5,138 bases of DNA from Deltaproteobacteria bacterium (lineage in GTDB: Bacteria; Myxococcota_A; UBA9160; JAFDET01): assembly GCA_019310195.1 (NCBI GenBank), contig JAFDET010000238.1:1-5138 (forward strand), read 5' to 3'. The notes below the pieces were generated by a model. It searched no databases, was not told the DNA's origin, and worked only from the letters and a program-made list of their open reading frames with translations. Position numbers and translations under genes: made by a program. Shown here in pieces: positions 1-4,969 of the stretch. Within the stretch, counting starts at the first letter, position 1; each line of letters opens with the position of its first letter.

Positions 1-123
1 CACACGCTGGCGGTCACCACCCTGGGCGAGCGCAAGCCGGGAGACCCGGTGAACCTCGAGGCCGACGTACTCGGCAAGTACGTGAAGAAGTACCTCGAGC
101 GGGTGGTGGGCTCCGGCGCCTAG
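1..123 (+). CDS. ribE: Riboflavin synthase alpha chain, C-terminal end (partial)
   Basis: This is the 3' end of a gene that begins before the window; 40 codons and a TAG stop are visible in frame 1. The translated tail contains HTLAVTTLGERKPGDPVNLE followed by ADVLGKYVKKYLERV. This matches the conserved end of the second lumazine-binding repeat of riboflavin synthase, with its T-x-x-x-x-x-x-GDxVNLExD-x-x-x-KYV pattern and the C-terminal trimerisation helix. The enzyme is cytoplasmic and dismutates two molecules of 6,7-dimethyl-8-ribityllumazine into riboflavin and a pyrimidinedione, the last step of vitamin B2 synthesis. Family members are usually about 200-220 residues, so roughly four fifths lies upstream. 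No further rib gene follows: the next gene converges from the other strand. The gene is called ribE or ribC depending on the organism. The identification rests on the tail only but the motif is distinctive. Confidence 0.9.
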   Translation, partial: HTLAVTTLGERKPGDPVNLEADVLGKYVKKYLERVVGSGA

Positions 124-938
124 ATCTCGGCCACGAAGCAGCCGGCGTTCTTCGGCACGCGGAAGACGCCCTCGGTGTCGATGATCGTCTGGATCTCCGG
201 GACCATGAGCTGGAGCAGCGCGTGGCGGTGGCCGTCGTCGGCCGGGCGCGGCTCCACGTGGTCCAGAAGCGCGCTGGCGTAGTAGCGGATCGCCGATGGT
301 GCGTCGGGGAAGACGAAGGCGTCGTGGCGCACCTTGAGCTTCGCCGTCGGGAAGATCTCCTGGACCCGGGACAGGTGGCCCAGGTTGAAGCGGTCGTAGA
401 GCGTGGGCGGAACCTCGTAGCCCAGCTTGGCGGCCAAGGCGTTGTGGAGCGCGATCAGCCGCCGGCCGTTGTCCGCCGCGTTGGTGCCCAGCACGATGCG
501 GCCGCCCGGTGCCATGACTCGGCGCATCTCGCGCAGCGCCGCGCGCCGGTCGGGCACGTGGTAGAGCATGTGATTTGCCATCACCCGCTGTACCGAGGCA
601 TCGCCCAAGGGGATCCGTTCCGCGTCGCCGCGGCACAGACGCACGTCCAGCCGGGCTTCGCGCGCCTGCGCGCGCGCTTCGGCCAGCATTCCGGGGGAGC
701 GGTCCAGCCCGACGATGCGCATGCGCTGCTGGCGAAGGCGCACGTGCTGCGCGCCGTGCCCGCAGCCTACGTCCAGCAGCACCAGGTCGGGGCGGGCTTC
801 CAGGTGGCCCAGCAGGAAGTCGAAGAAGTGCCCCCGGTTCTCGCTGTAGCGCGCGTGGGTCTCGAGGCGGATGCGCAGGCGCTCGGCATCGCCGTACTGC
901 TCCGCCAGGTAGGCCGGGTCGGTGAAGCGCTCGCTCAT
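120..938 (-). CDS. Class I SAM-dependent methyltransferase (Methyltransf_11/UbiE-like), substrate unknown
   Basis: This 272-residue protein has a Rossmann-fold methyltransferase core at about residues 50-155. Motif I is LLDVGCGHG (54-62), the glycine-rich SAM-binding loop. The acidic residue ending strand beta-2 is D79 in GLDRS, expected to hold the SAM ribose. RGDAERIPLGDASVQRV (103-119) resembles the motif II region, MLYHVPD (124-130) the post-II region, and RRVMAPGGRIVLGTNA (139-154) motif III. Residues 155-272 form a family-specific C-terminal part with no motif I can name, probably the acceptor-binding cap. There is no signal peptide or membrane segment, so it is likely cytoplasmic. The ATG at 938 is preceded by a perfect AGGAGG (948-953 on the + strand as CCTCCT) at 9 nt spacing, which fixes the start. 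It is divergent from the tetR-like gene and shares its intergenic operator region, so joint control is possible. The fold is certain; the methyl acceptor (small molecule, lipid or quinone) cannot be told. Confidence 0.9.
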   Translation of the reverse strand: MSERFTDPAYLAEQYGDAERLRIRLETHARYSENRGHFFDFLLGHLEARPDLVLLDVGCGHGAQHVRLRQQRMRIVGLDRSPGMLAEARAQAREARLDVRLCRGDAERIPLGDASVQRVMANHMLYHVPDRRAALREMRRVMAPGGRIVLGTNAADNGRRLIALHNALAAKLGYEVPPTLYDRFNLGHLSRVQEIFPTAKLKVRHDAFVFPDAPSAIRYYASALLDHVEPRPADDGHRHALLQLMVPEIQTIIDTEGVFRVPKNAGCFVAEI

Positions 939-947
939 CGGGGCGCG

Positions 948-953
948 CCTCCT
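948..953 (-). promoter_or_regulatory. Strong Shine-Dalgarno of the methyltransferase gene
   Basis: On the - strand this reads AGGAGG, a full match to the anti-Shine-Dalgarno core. It lies 9 nt before the ATG at 938 and supports that start. It is the strongest ribosome binding site in the window. Confidence 0.8.
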
Positions 954-982
954 CGGTCACCTTATCCGAAATGTCCCGGGCC

Positions 983-1011
983 TTGCCGACGCCGCGAATG
1001 CGCACTAGACT
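983..1011 (+). promoter_or_regulatory. Candidate sigma70-type promoter for the tetR-led operon
   Basis: A -35-like TTGCCG (983-988) and a -10-like TAGACT (1006-1011) are separated by exactly 17 nt. Each matches the consensus at 4 of 6 positions. Transcription would start near 1018, inside the palindrome, leaving a leader of about 20 nt with the GGAG at 1025-1028. The spacing and the overlap with the operator favour it, but the boxes are weak matches and the organism's sigma factor preferences are unknown. Confidence 0.4.
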
Positions 1012-1034
1012 GACTAGTCAGTATGGAGTGTCAA
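1006..1034 (-). promoter_or_regulatory. Possible divergent promoter for the methyltransferase
   Basis: The - strand carries a perfect -35 consensus TTGACA at 1034-1029 (TGTCAA on +). Seventeen nt further on, the hexamer AGTCTA (1011-1006) is a poor -10; TCTAGT, at 19 nt spacing, is a slightly better match. If used, the palindrome would fall in the spacer and the regulator would also control the methyltransferase. A rival, operator-free candidate is TCGGCA (989-984) with GATAAG (966-961) at 17 nt spacing, starting transcription near 954. I cannot choose between them from sequence. Confidence 0.25.
1009..1022. promoter_or_regulatory. Perfect 14-bp palindrome, likely operator of the TetR-family regulator
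   Basis: ACTGACTAGTCAGT is identical to its own reverse complement. The symmetry extends by one more matched pair (A1007/T1024) after one mismatch (1008/1023), giving an 18-bp imperfect dyad. It is centred between 1015 and 1016, about 23 nt before the TTG start of the TetR-like gene, in the only intergenic region of the window. Short perfect dyads next to or over the promoter of a tetR-type gene are the usual binding sites of these homodimeric regulators. The site overlaps a candidate -10 box and transcription start, which fits repression by blocking RNA polymerase. It also lies within the candidate promoter of the divergent methyltransferase. The palindrome is seen directly; that this protein binds it is inferred. 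Confidence 0.75.
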
Positions 1035-1041
1035 GTCCTTG
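1025..1041 (+). promoter_or_regulatory. Shine-Dalgarno and TTG start that define the tetR-like gene
   Basis: GGAG (1025-1028) lies 10 nt before the TTG at 1039-1041. The only ATG nearby (1023) is in another frame and terminates at 1044-1046. The non-ATG start may keep repressor level low. Confidence 0.65.
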
Positions 1042-1674
1042 TCTGAGAAGCCGATTTCCAGTCGATCCCGCCGCCGCGCAAGCCCCGAGGCCCGGCGAGC
1101 GCAGATCCTGGAGGCGGCCCTGCGCTGCTTCTCGGAGAAGGGCTACCACGAGGCCACCATGGACGACCTGGCGCGCGAGGCGGGCCTCTCCAAGGGCAGC
1201 CTGTACTGGCACTTCAAGAGCAAGGCCCAGGTCTTCGCCGGGCTGCTCGCCGCCTACACGCTGGAGCTCTTCCAGGCCTGGGAGCGCGAAGCGGACGCCT
1301 TCCGGGCCGGCGGAGGGGCCGGCGGAGGGGACGGCAGCGTGATCGCCCTGTTGGGCCGCATCGGTGAGCTCTCCCTGGAGCACATCGCGGGTCAGGCGGC
1401 GCTGCTGCGGGCCTGGGCGGAGTTCGTGGTGCACCGAGAGGTGCAGGACCTCTTCGCCGAGATCTACCGCGTGTCGCGCCGCGAGCTCTGCACCTGGATC
1501 CGTCGGGGCATCGAATCGGGCGAAATCCGCGACCTCGAACCCGAGAGCCTGGCCGCCGCGCTCACCGCCGGGATGGAGGGGCTGCTGCTTCAGGCCTTGG
1601 TGGATCCCGAATTCGAGCCCGTCCGGCACTGGCGGGTGTCGTGGGACGTCTTTGCACGAGGAATTGCCGCATGA
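1039..1674 (+). CDS. TetR/AcrR-family transcriptional regulator
   Basis: This 211-residue cytoplasmic DNA-binding protein is of normal family length (about 190-220). The N-terminal TetR_N domain spans about residues 17-63: helix 1 ARRAQILEAALRCFSEKGY, then TMDDLAREAGLSKGSLYWHF (40-59), which contains the helix-turn-helix and the family-typical G-S-L-Y-W-H-F-K recognition end. The remaining residues form the helical ligand-binding and dimerisation domain, which varies too much to predict the ligand. A basic stretch (SRSRRR, 8-13) precedes the domain and may touch the minor groove. The start is TTG: an in-frame TAG at 1015 closes the frame upstream and no ATG or GTG lies between, while GGAG (1025-1028) sits 10 nt before the TTG. 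A 12-bp in-frame tandem duplication gives AGGGAGGG at residues 90-97. The stop overlaps the next gene's ATG (ATGA), so it is the first gene of the transporter operon and probably represses its own transcription. Confidence 0.93.
   Translation: MSEKPISSRSRRRASPEARRAQILEAALRCFSEKGYHEATMDDLAREAGLSKGSLYWHFKSKAQVFAGLLAAYTLELFQAWEREADAFRAGGGAGGGDGSVIALLGRIGELSLEHIAGQAALLRAWAEFVVHREVQDLFAEIYRVSRRELCTWIRRGIESGEIRDLEPESLAAALTAGMEGLLLQALVDPEFEPVRHWRVSWDVFARGIAA
1304..1327 (+). repeat. 12-bp tandem duplication inside the tetR-like gene
   Basis: The unit GGGCCGGCGGAG occurs twice head to tail (1304-1315 and 1316-1327), followed by a three-base partial third copy. Its length is a multiple of three, so it duplicates an Ala-Gly-Gly-Gly block without breaking the frame. 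It lies in a likely loop of the ligand-binding domain and probably arose by replication slippage. Confidence 0.8.
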
Positions 1675-2456
1675 GGAAGCTGCTGCTCGTACTGGTCCTG
1701 CTGATGCCGGCGCCCGCGGGCGCCGAGCTGGAGCCGTCGCCGCCGGGGGCCGACGCCCGTGAGATCGCCCGCCTTCAGGAGGACGTGCTGCGCGGCGACC
1801 GCGCCTACATGGAGGCCACCATGACGGTGGTGTCGCCCAGGCTGCCGACGCCGCGGGTGGTGCGCCTGCAGAGCTGGGACGACCGCCTGGGCAAGCGCTC
1901 CTTCATCCGCATCCTGGCGCCGGCCAAGGACGAGGGCAACGGCTTCCTGATGAAGCGGCCCAACCTCTGGATGTACGTCGCGCGGGTCGAGCGCACCATG
2001 CGCATTCCACCGTCGATGATGCTGCAGTCGTGGATGGGGAGCGATTTCACCAACGACGACCTGGTGAAGCAATCGAGCCAGCTCGACGACTACGACCACA
2101 AGCTCCTGGGCGTGGATCCGGCGACGCCGGGTCACGAAGGGGTTCGGGCCTACGTGGTGGAGTTCATTCCCCACGAAGACGCGCCGGTGGTCTGGGGCCG
2201 CATCGTCTCGTGGATCGAGATCGAGCACTACACGCCCCTGCGCCAGGAGTTCTACGACGAGGACGGCGCCAAGCTGCGGGTCTTCGAGCTGGGCGACATC
2301 CGCGAGGTGCAGGGCCGCTACTTCCCCCACGTCTGGTCCATGGTCCCGTTGGAGAAGCCGGGCCATCGCACCACCATCGAGATGCGGGAGATCCGCTTCG
2401 ACGAGATCTTCGACGAGCGCATCTTCAGCACCCGCAACCTCAAGGGGACGCGTTGA
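1671..2456 (+). CDS. Periplasmic LolA-like outer membrane lipoprotein-sorting protein
   Basis: This 261-residue protein has a clear Sec signal: positive MRK, a hydrophobic core to about residue 12, then a cleavage site after AGA (16-18). There is no lipobox cysteine, so the mature protein (about 243 residues) should be soluble in the periplasm. The mature part matches the LolA-like family annotated 'outer membrane lipoprotein-sorting protein' (PF17131 type): ILAPAKDEGNGFLMKRPNLW (81-100), QSWMGSDFTNDDL (119-131), YTPLRQEFYDEDG (187-199) and a C-terminal IRFDEIFDERIFSTRNL. These proteins adopt the open beta-barrel fold of LolA/LolB, which shelters acyl chains. I chose the ATG at 1671 because GAGGAA (1658-1663) precedes it at 7 nt and the signal peptide begins there; a GTG at 1641 would add ten residues before the signal. 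The gene overlaps tetR by 4 bp and the following permease by 1 bp, which suggests that it is the periplasmic partner of the transporter. The actual cargo is unknown. Confidence 0.85.
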   Translation: MRKLLLVLVLLMPAPAGAELEPSPPGADAREIARLQEDVLRGDRAYMEATMTVVSPRLPTPRVVRLQSWDDRLGKRSFIRILAPAKDEGNGFLMKRPNLWMYVARVERTMRIPPSMMLQSWMGSDFTNDDLVKQSSQLDDYDHKLLGVDPATPGHEGVRAYVVEFIPHEDAPVVWGRIVSWIEIEHYTPLRQEFYDEDGAKLRVFELGDIREVQGRYFPHVWSMVPLEKPGHRTTIEMREIRFDEIFDERIFSTRNLKGTR

Positions 2457-3685
2457 TGCCGTTGGAGCTGCGGCTGGCGTGGCGCAACGTGTGGCGCAAC
2501 CCGCGGCGGACCGGGCTCACCGTGGCGGCCACGGTCTTCGCCGTGGTGCTGGTGGTGTTCTTCGTGGCCATGGCCGCTGGGCTCCACGAGAAGATGATCG
2601 AGGACGCGGTGCGCATCCAGTCCGGCCACGTGGCCCTGGCAGGGGAGGGCTACTTCGACAACCGCACCCTCGAGCAGTTCGTCGCGCTCGACGACGCGCT
2701 GCGCGCCGAGCTGGATGCCACGCCGGGGGTGCGCGGCTGGGCGCCGCGGGTCATCGGCTTCGCGCTGCTCTCCAAGGAGACCGATGCCCGGGGCGTGGCG
2801 GTGTTCGGCGTGGATCCGGAGCGCGAGCCCAGCGTCACCAGCCTGAAGGAGAAGCTCAAGCGAGGCGAGTTCGTGTCCGCCGAGCGGCCCAACGGGATCG
2901 TGCTGGCCGAGCGGCTGGCCAGGAATCTCGGTGCCGAGCTGGGCGACGAGCTGCTGCTCTACAGCGAGGCCTACACGCTCGAGAGCGCCTTCGACCTCTT
3001 CACCGTCGTGGGGATCATGAAGCTGCCCGATGTGAGCCTGGATCGCAGCCTGGCGTTGATCTCCCTGGCCGACGCACAAGCCTTTTTTGTCTACGGACAG
3101 CGCGTCAGCGAGGTGGCGATCCTGGCCAAGGAAGCCTCGGTGGCTCCGGTGGTGGCCGCGGCGGTACGGGCGGCGACCCGGGGCGCGGCGGTCGAGGTGC
3201 GCACCTGGGACCGGCTGATGCCCGAGCTGGTGCAGTTCATCTTCATCGACGACGCCGGCATGTACATCATGCTGGTGATCCTGGTGGTGGTGGTGGCCTT
3301 CGGGATCCTGAACACGATCCTGATGTCGGTGCTCGAGCGCACCCGGGAGCTGGGCGTTCTGCTCGCCCTGGGCCTGCGCCCCGCGGCCGTGTTCCGGCTG
3401 GTCTACGCCGAGTCGCTGCTGCTGGCGAGCCTGGGGCTCGCGCTCGGGTTGGGCATCGCCATTCCCCTGGTCCTGTGGTTCCAGGGGCATCCCGTCGAGC
3501 TGGGCGCAGAGATGGCCCAGGCCGGCGAGCTCTTCGGCATGGAGCCGCTGATGACCTGGAAGCTGAAGCCCCTCAATCCGATCGGCTCGATCCTCACGAT
3601 CCTGGGGGTGGCGGTCGTGGCCGCCTTCTACCCCGCCGTGAAGGCCAGCCGGGGGCGTCCCGTGGACGCCCTGCGGAGCTTGTGA
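2456..3685 (+). CDS. ABC transporter permease, FtsX/LolC-LolE/MacB-like (first of pair)
   Basis: This 409-residue inner-membrane protein has the four-helix FtsX/LolE layout: TM1 at about 21-41, a large periplasmic domain (about 45-265, the MacB_PCD-type region), TM2 at about 268-292, TM3 at about 318-342 and TM4 at about 375-393. After TM2, LERTRELGVLLALG (293-306) is the cytoplasmic coupling segment typical of FtsX-domain permeases, expected to contact the ATPase. The C-terminus YPAVKASRGRPVDALRSL is also characteristic. The N-terminal amphipathic stretch LAWRNVWRNPRRTG is shared with the next gene. Length is close to E. coli LolC/LolE (about 400-415). The ATG at 2456 overlaps the preceding TGA by one base (TGATG), with AAGGGGA (2442-2448) at 7 nt. 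It probably forms a heterodimer with the next permease. The family also includes MacB-like exporters, but those carry a fused ATPase, absent here. Confidence 0.9.
   Translation: MPLELRLAWRNVWRNPRRTGLTVAATVFAVVLVVFFVAMAAGLHEKMIEDAVRIQSGHVALAGEGYFDNRTLEQFVALDDALRAELDATPGVRGWAPRVIGFALLSKETDARGVAVFGVDPEREPSVTSLKEKLKRGEFVSAERPNGIVLAERLARNLGAELGDELLLYSEAYTLESAFDLFTVVGIMKLPDVSLDRSLALISLADAQAFFVYGQRVSEVAILAKEASVAPVVAAAVRAATRGAAVEVRTWDRLMPELVQFIFIDDAGMYIMLVILVVVVAFGILNTILMSVLERTRELGVLLALGLRPAAVFRLVYAESLLLASLGLALGLGIAIPLVLWFQGHPVELGAEMAQAGELFGMEPLMTWKLKPLNPIGSILTILGVAVVAAFYPAVKASRGRPVDALRSL
2480..2500 (+). repeat. 21-bp exact repeat, copy 1 (permease N-terminus)
   Basis: This is identical at every base to 3756-3776 in the second permease, encoding the shared WRNVWRN segment. 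Within the copy, TGGCGCAAC itself occurs twice (2480-2488 and 2492-2500). The flanking bases differ in the two genes, so the identity ends sharply. Confidence 0.8.
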
Positions 3686-3686
3686 C

Positions 3687-4952
3687 GTGAAACTCTCCCT
3701 GGTCGGCGACGTGATCGGCTCGTTGAGCCGGGACCGCTTCGTGTGGCGCATCGCCTGGCGCAACGTGTGGCGCAACGGCCGGCGCGGCGGCGTGGTGGTG
3801 ACGGCGGTGGCCGTGGGCATTGCCGGCGCCGTCGTCAGCATGGCCATCAACTTCGGCATGGTGGTGCAGATGGTCGAGACGGCCATCGAGACCGACCTGG
3901 GGCACATCCAGATCCACGCTTCGGGCTTCGCCAACGATCCCGGGCTGGACCGGCGGCTTCGCGACGGCGGAGAGGCGGGCATCGCCGCCCTCGACGGGCT
4001 GGGCGGCGTGCGCGCGTGGGCGCCCCGGGTACGCAGCGATGGCCTGCTCACGGCTCCACGTGCCAGCGCCGGAGTGCGCGTGGTGGCGATCGATCCGGCC
4101 CGCGAGCCCGGCATCACGGTGCTGGCGGACTCGGTGGTGGACGGCGAGTACCTGGACGGCGCGGCCCGGCGTGTGCTGCTCGGTCAGGCGCTGGGCGAGC
4201 GCCTGCACGTTCGCGTGGGCTCCAAGGTGGTCCTCTCGGCCACCGACGCCAACGGCGACCTGGCGGGTGAGGCCTTCCGGGTGGCCGGCTTCTTCCGCAC
4301 CACGTCGCTGGAGCTGGACCGCTCGACCATCTACGTGCGCCTGGAGGAGGCGCAGCGCCTCTTCGCACTGGACGGCGCCATCTCCGAGCTGGCCGTGGTC
4401 GCCGAGCACAAGGACGATGTGGACCGCGTCGGGGAGGCGCTGCGGGCCCGCCTGGGCTCCGACGTGGACGTGAGCACCTGGGAAGAGCTGGCGCCGCTGC
4501 TGGTCTACTTCGTCAAGGTGTTCGACCAGATGGCCTGGATCGTGTACGCCGCCGTGTTCGTGGCCATGGCCTTCGGCATCGCCAACGTGCTGCTGATGGC
4601 GGTCTTCGAGCGCACGCGCGAGATCGGCGTGATGCGCTCGGTCGGAATGTCGGCCGAGCGCGTGGTGGCCATGGTCACCCTGGAGTCGTTCTTCCTGGTG
4701 ATGGCGGGCATCGTGGCGGGCTTCGCCCTGACGGCCCTGGGGCTCTTCCTGCTGCGCGATGGCATCGACCTGTCGCGTTGGGGGGAAGGGCTGCTCTCCA
4801 TGGGTGTGGGCACCACCATCGTGCCCGTGCTGCGTCCGTACGACCTGGTGGTGCCGACCGTCGTGGCGGTCGTGACGGCGCTGGTCTCGGGGCTCTGGCC
4901 GGCCGTGCGCGCGACTCGCGCGCGGCCGGCCGAGGCCCTGCGGCACATATAG
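3687..4952 (+). CDS. ABC transporter permease, FtsX/LolC-LolE/MacB-like (second of pair)
   Basis: This 421-residue paralogue of the preceding gene has the same plan: an N-terminal RIAWRNVWRNGRRGG segment, TM1 at about 34-60, a periplasmic domain (about 62-278), TM2 at about 281-306, TM3 at about 327-356 and TM4 at about 386-405. The coupling segment is FERTREIGVMRSVG (307-320) and the C-terminus WPAVRATRARPAEALRHI. Blocks align with the first permease throughout: WAPRV (111-115 against 96-100), IDPAREPGI (135-143) with VDPEREPSV, and STWEELAPLLVYFV (263-276) with RTWDRLMPELVQFI. This indicates an old duplication and a LolC/LolE-type heterodimer rather than two independent transporters. The start is GTG at 3687, one nt after the previous stop, with GGAG (3675-3678) at 8 nt spacing; translational coupling is likely. 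Which of the two corresponds to LolC (LolA-binding) and which to LolE cannot be decided by eye. Confidence 0.9.
   Translation: MKLSLVGDVIGSLSRDRFVWRIAWRNVWRNGRRGGVVVTAVAVGIAGAVVSMAINFGMVVQMVETAIETDLGHIQIHASGFANDPGLDRRLRDGGEAGIAALDGLGGVRAWAPRVRSDGLLTAPRASAGVRVVAIDPAREPGITVLADSVVDGEYLDGAARRVLLGQALGERLHVRVGSKVVLSATDANGDLAGEAFRVAGFFRTTSLELDRSTIYVRLEEAQRLFALDGAISELAVVAEHKDDVDRVGEALRARLGSDVDVSTWEELAPLLVYFVKVFDQMAWIVYAAVFVAMAFGIANVLLMAVFERTREIGVMRSVGMSAERVVAMVTLESFFLVMAGIVAGFALTALGLFLLRDGIDLSRWGEGLLSMGVGTTIVPVLRPYDLVVPTVVAVVTALVSGLWPAVRATRARPAEALRHI
3756..3776 (+). repeat. 21-bp exact repeat, copy 2 (permease N-terminus)
   Basis: Second copy of the sequence at 2480-2500, 1276 bp away in direct orientation. 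Just upstream, GTGTGGCGCATCGCC adds a further near-copy of the WR motif, so the protein reads WRIAWRNVWRN. Confidence 0.8.
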
Positions 4953-4969
4953 GAACGAGGAGATTCGGA

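Noticed and set aside
100..140. Intrinsic terminator at the ribE/methyltransferase junction
   Set aside because: Only a GGCGCC dyad (115-120) is present; no long GC stem followed by a T run occurs on either strand.
222..1013. + strand open frame opposite the methyltransferase
   Set aside because: The - strand frame has all the SAM-methyltransferase motifs and a perfect ribosome binding site. The + frame shows no domain and runs through the intergenic region and palindrome.
1641..1670. Upstream GTG start for the LolA-like gene
   Set aside because: It would put ten residues before an otherwise ideal signal peptide. The ATG at 1671 has its own GAGGAA and the ATGA overlap typical of coupled genes.
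2030..2455. Upstream extension of the first permease's frame to 2030
   Set aside because: The extension is Arg/Gly/Pro/His-rich shadow translation of the LolA-like gene. The permease proper begins at MPLELRLAWRN (2456) with a ribosome binding site.
3281..3297. (GTG)n run in permease 1 as a phase-variation tract
   Set aside because: It is only about four repeats of a trinucleotide encoding valines of TM2. Changes would stay in frame, and a GC-rich membrane helix explains it.
2318..4117. Long - strand open frame (599 codons) opposite the two permeases
   Set aside because: Its translation is rich in His, Gln, Arg, Pro and Gly with no domain, as expected for the complement of high-GC coding DNA. 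It spans the junction of two clearly real genes.
3594..4946. Long - strand open frame (450 codons) opposite the second permease
   Set aside because: Same low-complexity His/Gln/Gly/Arg composition. The + strand gene has clear FtsX-family motifs and membrane helices.
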